Below, piece after piece: positions 25,401-34,472 of a stretch of DNA of 64,000 bases; the first letter of the stretch is position 1, and the number at the start of each line of letters is the position of its first letter. Made by a program: the position numbers and the translations under genes. Origin of the DNA: Nocardia amikacinitolerans NBRC 108937. Its GTDB lineage: Bacteria > Actinomycetota > Actinomycetes > Mycobacteriales > Mycobacteriaceae. The stretch spans positions 124,001-188,000 of the forward strand of contig NZ_BDAU01000083.1 in assembly GCF_001612615.1 (NCBI RefSeq), in the 5' to 3' direction. The notes beneath the pieces are model-generated. The model was given only the letters and a program-made list of their open reading frames with translations, did no database searches and was not told where the DNA came from.

Positions 25401-27483
25401 CGATCACGACGCAACCGTGATCCTGTCCGCCCTGCTGCGGCTGCGCGCCGGGGCAGGCTTGCTGCGCTACCGTCCCGCCGATCGCGCCGCCGCTCAATTG
25501 TGGTGGCGATTCGGCGGAGTGGACTGGGGGGCGCACGACACCGCGACCCGTACTCGGTGGACGACCCGCATCACCTCGATGGCGACGGCCAGAACCCTGT
25601 TCGCGAATGCCGCGGCACTCACCCGGGTGCGCGCGGACCTCGCCGCGGCGATCGCGGAATTCGCGGGTCGGCTCGAACTCGCCGATGTCGATCCGCAGCA
25701 GGCGGGCGCGTATCTGTTCGAGGAACTCGCCACCGCGCCGCCGGGTTTCGTCACCGCTCGCGCCGCGCGAATACTCCTTGATCGTTTCCACCGTCATCTG
25801 GCGGGTGCGCACGCCACCGCCAGGGTGGACTACGAGCGGGATCTGCTGGCCTCGGACGCCGATCTGCCACTGCGCTTTCAGCTCGTCACGACGTGGTTGA
25901 CCGCGTTCGACGACCACGCGGGCAACGATGCCGAGACCACCACGCACCTGCCGGAGGCGGTCGCGATCGAACTGTGCGGCTCCGAGGTGATCCGACACGA
26001 GAGCGCGGCAGAACTCACCGCGACCGTACCCGGGCTGCTCGGCGACCACCCGCGAATCACGCACCGCACGATGAGTTTCCGCATCGATGACCTGACCGCG
26101 CGCGCCTACAGCTTCCGCACCGAACGCGTCCCCGGCTTCCGCGCCTATCTGCGCCGTCGCAACGAGTTGGTCACCGAGGAACGACACCGTCTGCGCCTGC
26201 ACGAGTATCGACCGACCGTGCCGAGTGGATTCGTGCGCAACCGCCTCATCGACGAGGTATATCTGCCATTGATCGGCGACAATCTCGGTAAACAGCTCGG
26301 CGTGACCGGCGATGGCGAGCGCGTCGACCAGTCCGGGCTGCTGCTGCTGATCTCTCCACCCGGGTACGGAAAGACCAGCCTCATCGAGTACGTGGCCGCG
26401 CGCCTCGGGATGATCTTCGTCAAGGTCAACGGTCCGTCCCTCGGACATGCGGTGCGCTCGGTCGATCCCGCGGCGGCACCGAACGCCACCGCGCGCCAAG
26501 AGGTGGAGAAGATCAACTTCGCGTTGGAACTCGGTAACAACGTGCTGCTCTACCTCGACGACATCCAGCACACCTCCCCCGAACTGCTCCAGAAGTTCAT
26601 CACGCTGTGCGACGGTCAGCGCCGCATGGAAGGTGTGTGGGACGGCCGCTCCCGCACCTACGACCTGCGCGGCAAGCGCTTCGCGGTCTGCATGTCCGGC
26701 AACCCCTACACCGAGCAAGGCACGCGCTTCCGCATCCCCGACATGCTCGCCAACCGCGCCGACGTGTGGAACCTCGGTGACGTGCTGTCCGGGCGGGAGG
26801 ATCTGTTCGCCCTCAGCTACCTCGAGAACGCGCTCACCGCCAATCCCGTTCTCGCACCACTGTCCGCACGCGACCGCGGCGACCTCGAACTACTCCTGCG
26901 CATCGCACGCGGCGACGACACCGCGCGCACCGACCAGCTCATCTACCCGTACACACCCACCGAACTGTCCGACATCACCTCGGTGTTGCGCAAGATGCTG
27001 CGGGTCCAGGAAGTTGTGCTGGACGCCAACCGCGCCTATATCGCCTCCGCCGCGACCGCCGACGCCGCACGCACCAAGCCCCCGTTCCGGCTCCAAGGCT
27101 CCTATCGCGACATGAACGCCCTCGCCGCACGCATCGTGCCCGTCATGAACGACGACGAACTGGAAGCCCTCATCGACGACCACTACACCGGCGAAGCGCA
27201 AGCCCTCGCCGCCGACGCGGAAGCCAATCTGCTCCAGCTGGCAGAATTGCGGGGCCGCTCGTCCCCCGCCCAGGCCACCCGATGGGACGAGGTCAAAGCC
27301 GCCTACCTGCGCGAACGAGCCCTCGGCGGCGACGCCGACGACCCGATGGTTCGCGCCGTCGGCGGACTCGGCCTACTGGCCGACCGCATCGGAGCCATCG
27401 AAGCCGCCATCCGCGCCTTCGCAGCCGGCGCAAGCACAGGGCCCCACACCGCACAGTCCAACTCGCGGCACAACGGTAGGTGA
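22450..27483 (+). CDS. Giant flotillin-associated AAA ATPase (annotated elsewhere as DNA repair ATPase)
   Basis: A 1677-residue protein. Residues 1 to about 460 form a conserved domain with beta-strand-rich repeats (TEHNCVPRDIVALPDGRMVFGYNVFIG, LPYNVIAKRV) like the N-terminal domain I recall as DUF3686. Residues about 510-860 are long alpha-helical, probably coiled coil. A second mixed region follows, then a C-terminal AAA+ module: Walker A P1304-GYGKT with K1308, Walker B LLYLDD (D1370, D1371), and sensor-1 MSGNPYT with N1418, resembling MoxR-like ATPases. The Walker B has Asp where Glu is usual. The DNA repair label on relatives is not supported by anything visible here. The start overlaps the flotillin stop. 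A remodelling ATPase acting on, or recruited by, the flotillin scaffold is the simplest inference. Confidence 0.85.
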   Translation: MSDDLPRQLDADAGVATSAPAAALDGGTYEVLRARLREQSGELARRCTQLNDRRIAEFGGIEMTLLGTERIRTEHNCVPRDIVALPDGRMVFGYNVFIGSKPHTEVGDVFAVHRFRRDGTWFGFEEVDPAGLFDDARFHRDFAELYRYYSQTRLLQLRRTEGRMLAVFQTGQRTDDIKVLRWRTENPDSVRYLDNRGERDHVFPAAHEFTWTETTRADQVPGRHPHLSILNEVFVETLGGTLTIKVENDTETGSGIYSEPVAEPLQSLADADVHYARVGVLILLRIRPYNEINWRYLVFNTRTRGVLRLDGIGLSCRLLPDEQGIIFPGGYYLDTGVHKTFDTAVTDLEYERTVRAASGEDVLYVFHARAEGRTLLLPYNVIAKRVSTPITCHGYSLFNDGTMVVFRALSDEPARVHPMQLWQTPFVSDVHAARQPVGAGALARIGNAELVRGISECLSVARMADDMAPATAVFEAMIAACVRVADHYPWLADPDLGAVAGPLAALRATAEQVLDEFEKVTARTEQAAAAVAAAADQIADLVRTVDTAAHTTAEGWVGQLTELHRAHGRLATLRELRYVDTTRLDELTATVSAALVGAGHRAIEALSDAKAFDELQREIAAETERAETIATSAEAEPIRRWLTERADALRTVIDVVSGLRIADATVRTGILESLGTALAGINRVRATLQARRADLATVEGRAEFAAEFALFGQAVTGALAISDTPDACDDQVAKLLLTVENLEARFGELDDFAVRLAAEREDIHEAFAARKQALVDERSQRAGRLTESAQRLLRSIERRCATLTSTDEVNAYFAADPMPARLREVVAELRAIDEVVRAEEFDGRVSTVRQEAVRALRDRQDLYTDGGETIRLGRHRFTVDSQPMDVALVPHADSVVYSITGTDYRAPVRDSDFADTAPFWSQLLVSETEQLYRSEYLATTLLAEAEADGSLESLHAAADDGELPALVRRAAEHRYDEGYQLGVHDHDATVILSALLRLRAGAGLLRYRPADRAAAQLWWRFGGVDWGAHDTATRTRWTTRITSMATARTLFANAAALTRVRADLAAAIAEFAGRLELADVDPQQAGAYLFEELATAPPGFVTARAARILLDRFHRHLAGAHATARVDYERDLLASDADLPLRFQLVTTWLTAFDDHAGNDAETTTHLPEAVAIELCGSEVIRHESAAELTATVPGLLGDHPRITHRTMSFRIDDLTARAYSFRTERVPGFRAYLRRRNELVTEERHRLRLHEYRPTVPSGFVRNRLIDEVYLPLIGDNLGKQLGVTGDGERVDQSGLLLLISPPGYGKTSLIEYVAARLGMIFVKVNGPSLGHAVRSVDPAAAPNATARQEVEKINFALELGNNVLLYLDDIQHTSPELLQKFITLCDGQRRMEGVWDGRSRTYDLRGKRFAVCMSGNPYTEQGTRFRIPDMLANRADVWNLGDVLSGREDLFALSYLENALTANPVLAPLSARDRGDLELLLRIARGDDTARTDQLIYPYTPTELSDITSVLRKMLRVQEVVLDANRAYIASAATADAARTKPPFRLQGSYRDMNALAARIVPVMNDDELEALIDDHYTGEAQALAADAEANLLQLAELRGRSSPAQATRWDEVKAAYLRERALGGDADDPMVRAVGGLGLLADRIGAIEAAIRAFAAGASTGPHTAQSNSRHNGR

Positions 27484-27504
27484 GATCTGGAACGACGCCG
27501 GCGG

Positions 27505-29094
27505 CTATACGGTGGCCCGTTCGCGATCCTTGCCGGTGGGTTCGTAAGTCTCCCAGAACGTCGCGCCGGTGATGCCGACCGCGAGCGGATCGAAGACCGG
27601 ATCCAGGCCCGCCTTGCGCTGGCGTTCGTAGTCACGCAGTGCCCGGTAGGCGGGCTGTTGCACGACGAGGATGCCGATGATGTTGAGCCAGGCCATCAAC
27701 CCGACGCCGATGTCGCCCAGTGTCCACGCCTCCGTCGCGGTCGACACCGCACCGACGGCCACCGAGACGAGGATCAGAGCCTGCAGCAGCAGCGTCGTGT
27801 TCGATCCGATCGTGCCGCGAATGAACGGCACCGGGACCGGCGCGAACTTTCCGAGCAGGAACCGCAGGTTGGTTTCGGCCATGTAGTAGTAGGCGATGAT
27901 CGTGGTCAGGCAGAAGAAGGCCAGCGATATCGCGATGAACGTGGATCCGACGCCGTTCCACAGCGTGTCGAAACCGGCCTGCGCGAAAGCCGGTCCGACC
28001 GCGGTGTCCGCGGGCAGCGCGCCGCCGTCGCGCAAGACAGCGCCGGTCGCGGTCTCTCCTTCGAACACCCGGTACGCGCCGGTCGACAGGATGAGGAACC
28101 CGGTCGCGGTGCAGACGAACAGCGTGTCGACGTAGACCGCGAAGGCCTGCACCAGACCCTGCTTGGCCGGATGCGAGACCTCCGCGGCCGCGGCGGCGTG
28201 CGGTCCGGTTCCCTGTCCGGCTTCATTGGAGTAGACCCCGCGCTTGACGCCCCACATCACCGCCGCACCGATGATCGCGCCGAACACCGAATCCATGCCG
28301 AACGCGCTGGCGAACACCAATTCGATCATGCCCGGCACTGCGTCGGCGTTGGCGATGACGATGACCAGCGCCACCGCGATGTAGACCACCGCCATGAACG
28401 GCACCACGACGGTGGCGAACGCGGCGATGCGCTTGACGCCGCCGATGATGACGAACGCCAGCACGATGACCGTCCCGACGGCCACCGCCCATTCCGAGAA
28501 ACCCCATGCTTCGGTCATGGCCGAAGCCATCGAGTTCGACTGCACGCTGGGCAGCAGCAACCCGCAGGCGAGCACCGTGACCGCCGCGAACACGAAGCCG
28601 TAGATCTTGAACGCCGGCGCCATCTTGGTGTGCGCCATCGCCTGGCTGAAGTAATACGCGGGGCCGCCACGGTACTCGCCGGTCAGGCGGTCACGCGTCT
28701 TGTAGATCTGGCCGAGAGTGCACTCGACGAACGAGGTCGAAGCCCCCAGGAACGCCACCGCCCACATCCAGAACAGCGCCCCCGGCCCGCCGAAAGCGAT
28801 CGCGGTGGCCACGCCTGCGATGTTGCCGGTGCCGATCCGGCCCGACAACGACATGGCCAGCGCCTGGAACGACGACACTCCAGCAGACGACTTCTCCCCG
28901 TGGATCAACAGCCTGATCATGTCCGGAACCTGCCTGACCTGGACGAACCGTGACCTGACGGAGAAGTACACCCCTGCGGCCAGGCACAGGTAGACCAGAC
29001 TGTTGCTCCAGATATAGCCGTTCACTGTGTTGAGGAAATCGGTCAAGACAAGGCGCTCCCATCGAAACGAAGATCTCGTTCCGAATACTCGCAT
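27505..29094 (-). CDS. Sodium:alanine/glycine symporter (AGCS family)
   Basis: A 529-residue transporter with about eleven membrane helices. AGCS signatures are GRIGTGNIAGVATAIAFGGPGALFWMW, the sodium-site region, and RGVYSNEAGQGTGPHAAAAAEV. It imports alanine or glycine with sodium. The first 17 residues from ATG 29094 do not match the family, which starts about at LTDFLNTVNGYIW; TTG 29046 with a GGGAGC site upstream is an alternative start. Only 21 bases separate its end from the convergent ATPase gene, leaving no space for a private terminator. Confidence 0.92.
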   Translation of the reverse strand: MRVFGTRSSFRWERLVLTDFLNTVNGYIWSNSLVYLCLAAGVYFSVRSRFVQVRQVPDMIRLLIHGEKSSAGVSSFQALAMSLSGRIGTGNIAGVATAIAFGGPGALFWMWAVAFLGASTSFVECTLGQIYKTRDRLTGEYRGGPAYYFSQAMAHTKMAPAFKIYGFVFAAVTVLACGLLLPSVQSNSMASAMTEAWGFSEWAVAVGTVIVLAFVIIGGVKRIAAFATVVVPFMAVVYIAVALVIVIANADAVPGMIELVFASAFGMDSVFGAIIGAAVMWGVKRGVYSNEAGQGTGPHAAAAAEVSHPAKQGLVQAFAVYVDTLFVCTATGFLILSTGAYRVFEGETATGAVLRDGGALPADTAVGPAFAQAGFDTLWNGVGSTFIAISLAFFCLTTIIAYYYMAETNLRFLLGKFAPVPVPFIRGTIGSNTTLLLQALILVSVAVGAVSTATEAWTLGDIGVGLMAWLNIIGILVVQQPAYRALRDYERQRKAGLDPVFDPLAVGITGATFWETYEPTGKDRERATV

Positions 29095-29250
29095 GATGTG
29101 ATGACCCGATATTTCGAAATGGTGACATCGGTGTTAGACGTCCAGCGGGCAGACGCAGCGCAGCAGCTGCGTTGTGTCAGTGGCCTGGTCGCCGGTTGCC
29201 GAGGTCGGGCCGATGCCGTCCGGCGTGCAGATCGGCATTCGGAGTGCGTG

Positions 29251-29278
29251 CGTGTGAACCGGGGCGGGGGCTCACACG
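29251..29278. repeat. Inverted repeat before the DUF4188 gene
   Basis: CGTGTGA (29251-29257) pairs with TCACACG (29272-29278) around a G-rich 14-base loop, within the leader or promoter of the next gene. A second hairpin, ACGCAGC-N6-GCTGCGT, lies about 100 bases upstream. Confidence 0.4.
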
Positions 29279-29328
29279 TACCTCGTAGGGTGGGGCGTAC
29301 AGGTGCGCGCCGTTGCGGAGGTTGCGGT

Positions 29329-29841
29329 ATGCGGGTGAGCAGGATGACCGTGGATCTGTCCGGGTATCCGGATCTGGTCGTCGTCTACCTCGGGATGCGG
29401 GTGCGGCGGCCGAGGGGGATGCTGCGGTTGCTGGGGTTGGGGCCGAAGCTGTATCGGTCGCATCGGGACCGGCCGGACGGGCTGCTGCTGCACGAGGACG
29501 TTGTGTGGGGGTTGTTTCCGCCGCACTGGGGTGCGCGGCAGTACTGGCGCGATCTGGACAGCCTCGAACAGTGGACGCGGTCGGAGCCGCACCGGGAATG
29601 GTGGGCGCGATTCCTGAAGGACTCGGGCGGGACGGGGTTCTGGCACGAGGCCTACTTCGCGCGCGGCGGCATCGACGCGATGTACGACGACATGGCGCCG
29701 GCGACGGGGATGGCTCGGTTCGCACCGGTGATCGCCTCCCGTGGGCCGATGTTCTCCACGCGCGGGCGGGTGCACGGCGAAAAGTCGAAAGTTGCGCCGG
29801 TGGTCTCCGAAAGTTCTTATTACCGAAACGAATCCGAGTGA
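29329..29841 (+). CDS. DUF4188 (monooxygenase-like) protein
   Basis: A 170-residue protein with the DUF4188 layout: a first strand DLVVVYLGMRVRRPRGM, then GLLLHEDVVWG, the central QYWRDLDSLEQWTRSEPHREWW motif and the GFWHEAYFARGGIDAMYDDMAP motif. The family has a dimeric alpha-beta barrel (ferredoxin-like) fold related to small haem-degrading monooxygenases, but no activity is established. ATG 29329 has a GGAGG site seven bases upstream; the frame extends further with no homology. It is divergent from the symporter. Confidence 0.78.
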   Translation: MRVSRMTVDLSGYPDLVVVYLGMRVRRPRGMLRLLGLGPKLYRSHRDRPDGLLLHEDVVWGLFPPHWGARQYWRDLDSLEQWTRSEPHREWWARFLKDSGGTGFWHEAYFARGGIDAMYDDMAPATGMARFAPVIASRGPMFSTRGRVHGEKSKVAPVVSESSYYRNESE

Positions 29842-30068
29842 GTGAGCGCACAACGCCGCGACGGCAGGTCGATGATTGAAGATCGAAGCGGCTGGGTAAG
29901 TTCACCGATAAGCCCGGCGCTCGATCGTGACACGCATCGAGAATCCGCCTGAATACCCGGGTGAGCTTTGTGTACGGCACGCGACACCGAGATGAATATG
30001 TGTCTGCGCACCTGTGATTCGATCTTGCGCGCCTTCAGGTCCGCGACCGGCCGAATTACCGTATTCCC

Positions 30069-30689
30069 ATGCACGTCCTGTTCGTCTGCAACGGCAATGT
30101 CTGTCGTTCGGTCATCGCCGAACGGCTCACCCGCGCTCTCGCCGTCGAACACGACCTCGCCGGTCTCACCGCGGAAAGCGCGGGCACCCGCGCGCTGGTC
30201 GGATTCCCCATCGAACCGCTCACCGCACAAACCATTTCCGGTCTCGGCGCGAATCCCGACGGCTTCCGCGCACGCAAACTCAAGCCGGAAATGATCGACC
30301 GCGCCGATCTCGTGCTCGCGATGACCGAACAAATCCGCGACCAAGCCGCCGACATGGCATTCGGTGCTGCCGCACGAACTTTCACGCTGCTGGAAGCGCA
30401 CCGAATCGCCAAGGTCACCGGCGCGCGCACGGTCGCCGACATGAATTTGGCCCGCAACGACCTGTCCCTGGTCGGCAGGGAGAACATCGCCGACCCGGTC
30501 GGCCTCTCCGAAGCCGCGTACTGCGAAGTCGGCGACCGCATCGCCGAAGCGCTGGTCCCGCTGATGCTCGTGCTCGCCCCGCACGAACAAGCCAGGCCCG
30601 AAGACGACGACCGCACCGGACTAGTGCTGCAACCGGGCGCCGCGCCCGCGCCGCTCTCGGCTTTCTTGGCGGCACAGCGCATCCGGTGA
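30069..30689 (+). CDS. Low-molecular-weight protein-tyrosine phosphatase family protein
   Basis: A 206-residue protein with the LMW-PTP P-loop VCNGNVCRS (nucleophile C7, arginine R13) at its N-terminus and the general-acid aspartate candidate in ENIADPVG. It is longer than typical family members (about 150) by a 50-residue Pro/Ala-rich tail. Relatives dephosphorylate tyrosines on kinases or cell-envelope proteins, or act as arsenate reductases; the DP loop favours a phosphatase. A TACCGT -10 box (30057-30062) ends six bases before the ATG, so it is probably leaderless. Confidence 0.85.
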   Translation: MHVLFVCNGNVCRSVIAERLTRALAVEHDLAGLTAESAGTRALVGFPIEPLTAQTISGLGANPDGFRARKLKPEMIDRADLVLAMTEQIRDQAADMAFGAAARTFTLLEAHRIAKVTGARTVADMNLARNDLSLVGRENIADPVGLSEAAYCEVGDRIAEALVPLMLVLAPHEQARPEDDDRTGLVLQPGAAPAPLSAFLAAQRIR

Positions 30690-30826
30690 CGCACCGAGTC
30701 CGGCTGACACAGCCCATTCGGTGACGCAACGCAATCCGTCGCCGTCACACCACCGATGAACGTCACGAAATCAGCACGCGCGGGTGAAATCACACCCGGC
30801 TGTGTCACGCACGCCCACCGAGGCAC

Positions 30827-30832
30827 TACACT
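30827..30832 (+). promoter_or_regulatory. -10 box for the gene at 30885
   Basis: TACACT fits TANNNT and predicts a leader of about 45 bases with an AGGAA ribosome site. Confidence 0.5.
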
Positions 30833-30884
30833 CCCCGCGGACAGCATCCGCCGTTGATGGTTCGACACACGACAGGAACCAAAC

Positions 30885-31295
30885 ATGCCGAAACGCATCT
30901 CGGATGTTTCGCTTCATGTTTATGTCACACCGGAAACGCTCGAACAGGTTGTCGAAACGGTGCGCGCGGTGGTGGACGACCACCTGCACGACCGCGACGT
31001 CTTCGCCTGGCGTTTCACCTTGCCCGTCGACACCGACCACCCCGCCCACGTGATGCTCGAAACCCAATGGCGCGGAGGTCATCCCGGCAGCGAACCGGAG
31101 ACGCGCCGCACCTACGAGATCGCACTCAGCCTGGTCGGCGCACCGCGCGACCTGACCGCCCCGAGCCTGGCCGCGCTGGAACGGCGGCTGATGATCGAAA
31201 CATCCTGCGGCACCGCCGATCCCGATGTGCCGCGCACGATAAGCACGCAGCGCAGGGACAGCTTCGATTTCGAGACGGAGCGGGAAATCCTCTAG
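30885..31295 (+). CDS. Conserved hypothetical protein, 136 residues
   Basis: I do not recognise this protein. It has no signal peptide or membrane helix. It begins with alternating hydrophobic residues (ISDVSLHVYVTPETLEQVVETVRAVVDDHL), which suggests a beta-alpha start, and ends with a long charged stretch. An AGGAA ribosome site lies seven bases before ATG. Its last codons and stop (GAAATCCTCTAG) are the first partial unit of the 24-bp repeat that follows. Coding is supported by start signals and composition only. Confidence 0.55.
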   Translation: MPKRISDVSLHVYVTPETLEQVVETVRAVVDDHLHDRDVFAWRFTLPVDTDHPAHVMLETQWRGGHPGSEPETRRTYEIALSLVGAPRDLTAPSLAALERRLMIETSCGTADPDVPRTISTQRRDSFDFETEREIL

Positions 31296-31388
31296 CGCCC
31301 CGCGCCTGCGACCCGCTAGCGCCCCGCGCCCGAAATCCTCTAGCGCCCCGCGCCCGAAATCCGCCAGCGCCCCGCGCCCGAAATCCGC
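31281..31388. repeat. 24-bp minisatellite between convergent genes
   Basis: Four full units of about TAGCGCCCCGCGCCCGAAATC(CTC/CGC) lie at 31293-31316, 31317-31340, 31341-31364 and 31365-31388, with a partial unit inside the end of the preceding gene. The first unit has diverged. There is no spacer sequence, so it is not a CRISPR array. Confidence 0.9.
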
Positions 31389-31398
31389 TGGCGCGCCT

Positions 31399-32304
31399 TC
31401 ACCGCCGGGACGGAAAGTGGCGGATCAGGCCTTCCTGCACCGTGGTGGCCAGGAGCTCACCGCTGCGCGAGTAGAACCGGCCGGTGGCCAGTCCGCGCGA
31501 GCCCGCCGCGACCGGGGACTCGGTGGAATACAGCGCCCAGTCGTCGAAGCGGAACGGACGGTGGAACCAGATGGAGTGGTTCACGGTGGCCGCGACGATC
31601 CGGTCCAGGCCCCAGGACAGGCCGTGCGTGGTGATGATCGAGTCGAGCACCGTGGTGTCGGACGAATAGCCGAGCGTGGCGACGTGGATCAGCGGATCGT
31701 CGGGTAGCTTGCCGTCGGCGCGCATCCAGACCCGATTGTGGTTGAGCCGCTCCCCCGTGCCCTTCAGGATCCAGGCCGGGTCGTTGGTGTAGCGCATGTC
31801 GATCGGATGCGGCGCGTTGACGAACATCTCCAGCTTGTCCTCCAAGCCTTCGAAGCTCTCCTCGACGCGCGGCAGCTGCTCGGGATCCGGCACCTCGGGG
31901 TGGGGATGGGCGTGCTCGAGTCCCTTGCCCCAGTCCTGGAAGGCGGCCAGCATGACGAACAGCTCCTGATCGTCCTGCACCGCGGTGACCGTGCGGTTGG
32001 CGAAGGAGCGGCCGTCGCGGTGCCGGTCCACCCGGTACTCGATCGGCTGCTTCGGATCGCCGCCCCGCACGAAGTGCGCGTTCACGGCGTGCACGGGCCG
32101 GTCGCCCACGGTGCGACCGGCCGCCATGATCGCCTGGGCGACCAGCTGTCCGCCGAAGGTCCGGCTCCAGACCTTCTCCGGATGGTGACCGACGAAGACG
32201 TCGGTGTCCATCTGCTCGAGCTCGAGCAGACCGAGCAACACATCCAGATCGGACCGCGTCGTCGACCCTTGGGTGCCGACGGGGTCGCTCAGCGAAGCAC
32301 TCAC
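31399..32304 (-). CDS. tesB: Acyl-CoA thioesterase II
   Basis: A 301-residue double-hotdog thioesterase. Recognisable blocks are FVGHHPEKVWSRTFGGQLVAQA near the start, the HAVNAHFVRGGDPKQPIEY strand and the C-terminal SIWFHRPFRFDDWALYSTESP ending LLATTVQEGLIR. It hydrolyses medium to long acyl-CoA. GTG 32304 lies one base after the pyk stop, and the GAGGAGG ribosome site is inside the end of pyk, so pyk and tesB form an operon, as in mycobacteria. The upstream extension of the frame overlaps pyk and is not used. Confidence 0.93.
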   Translation of the reverse strand: MSASLSDPVGTQGSTTRSDLDVLLGLLELEQMDTDVFVGHHPEKVWSRTFGGQLVAQAIMAAGRTVGDRPVHAVNAHFVRGGDPKQPIEYRVDRHRDGRSFANRTVTAVQDDQELFVMLAAFQDWGKGLEHAHPHPEVPDPEQLPRVEESFEGLEDKLEMFVNAPHPIDMRYTNDPAWILKGTGERLNHNRVWMRADGKLPDDPLIHVATLGYSSDTTVLDSIITTHGLSWGLDRIVAATVNHSIWFHRPFRFDDWALYSTESPVAAGSRGLATGRFYSRSGELLATTVQEGLIRHFPSRR

Positions 32305-32305
32305 T

Positions 32306-33727
<1,422 letters not shown>

Positions 33728-33797
33728 GAGTAGAGCCTAGTCCTGCTGAGTGGTACGGGCCCGTCGCGGCCTCGATGAAGAATTGGTGAACTGGTCC

Positions 33798-34466
33798 TCA
33801 CCTGGCCACGTGCCGGGAAAGGCGCGTCTCGAGGCGAGTCTGACCGAAGCCGAGGATCAGGCAGATGACCCAGTAGTACAGCGCGGCAACCCCGTAGAGG
33901 GCGAAGAAGTCGAAGGTCGGCGCGGCCGCGAGCTGGGCGGTGCGCAGCAGTTCGGTGACCAGGATGGTCGAGGCCAGCGAGGTGTCCTTGACCAGCGAGA
34001 TGAGCGTGTTCGACAACGGCGGCACCGCGATGCGCGCGGCCTGCGGCAGGATGATCAGCCGCAGCATCATCGGATACGACATGCCGAGCGCCTGCGCCGC
34101 CTCCCACTGGCCGTGCGCCACCGACAGGATCGCGGCGCGCACCACCTCGGCCGCGTAACCGCCGACGTTCAGGCTGAACGCGATCACCGCCGCAGGGAAC
34201 GGATCGATGACTATGTCGAACTGCGGCAGCGCGTAGAACACGATGAACAGCTGCACCAGCAGCGGCGTGCCGCGGATGATCGAGATGTAGAACCGCGCGG
34301 GCCCGGAAAGCAGCCAGGTCGGCGACATCCGCGCCAGCGCGACGAACAGCGCGAGCACCAAACCGATCGCGAAGCTGATCGCGGTGAGCGGGATGGTCTT
34401 GGTGACGGTGGCCTCGAGCATCGGCCACAAGTTGCGCCAGATCAGCTCCCGAGTCGCGGCGTCCAC
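33798..34466 (-). CDS. Polar amino-acid ABC transporter permease
   Basis: A 222-residue permease of the His/Glu/Gln/Arg/opine family with about five helices. The family start LEATVTKTIPLTAISFAIGLVLAL, the FYISIIRGTPLLVQLF segment and the coupling loop EAAQALGMSYPMMLRLIILPQAARIAVPP are clear; the similarity is close to cystine/diaminopimelate permeases. It lies six bases after the binding-protein gene. No ATPase gene is adjacent, so the complex must borrow one encoded elsewhere. Confidence 0.9.
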   Translation of the reverse strand: MDAATRELIWRNLWPMLEATVTKTIPLTAISFAIGLVLALFVALARMSPTWLLSGPARFYISIIRGTPLLVQLFIVFYALPQFDIVIDPFPAAVIAFSLNVGGYAAEVVRAAILSVAHGQWEAAQALGMSYPMMLRLIILPQAARIAVPPLSNTLISLVKDTSLASTILVTELLRTAQLAAAPTFDFFALYGVAALYYWVICLILGFGQTRLETRLSRHVAR

Positions 34467-34472
34467 GGGCGG

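Noticed and set aside
28900..31300. Attachment-site repeat of the tRNA-Leu 3' end
   Set aside because: I looked for the GGGTTCGAGTCCCAC-type end downstream and did not find it by eye.
31293..31388. Possible CRISPR array
   Set aside because: The 24-bp units are directly adjacent with no spacers, and no cas genes are present.
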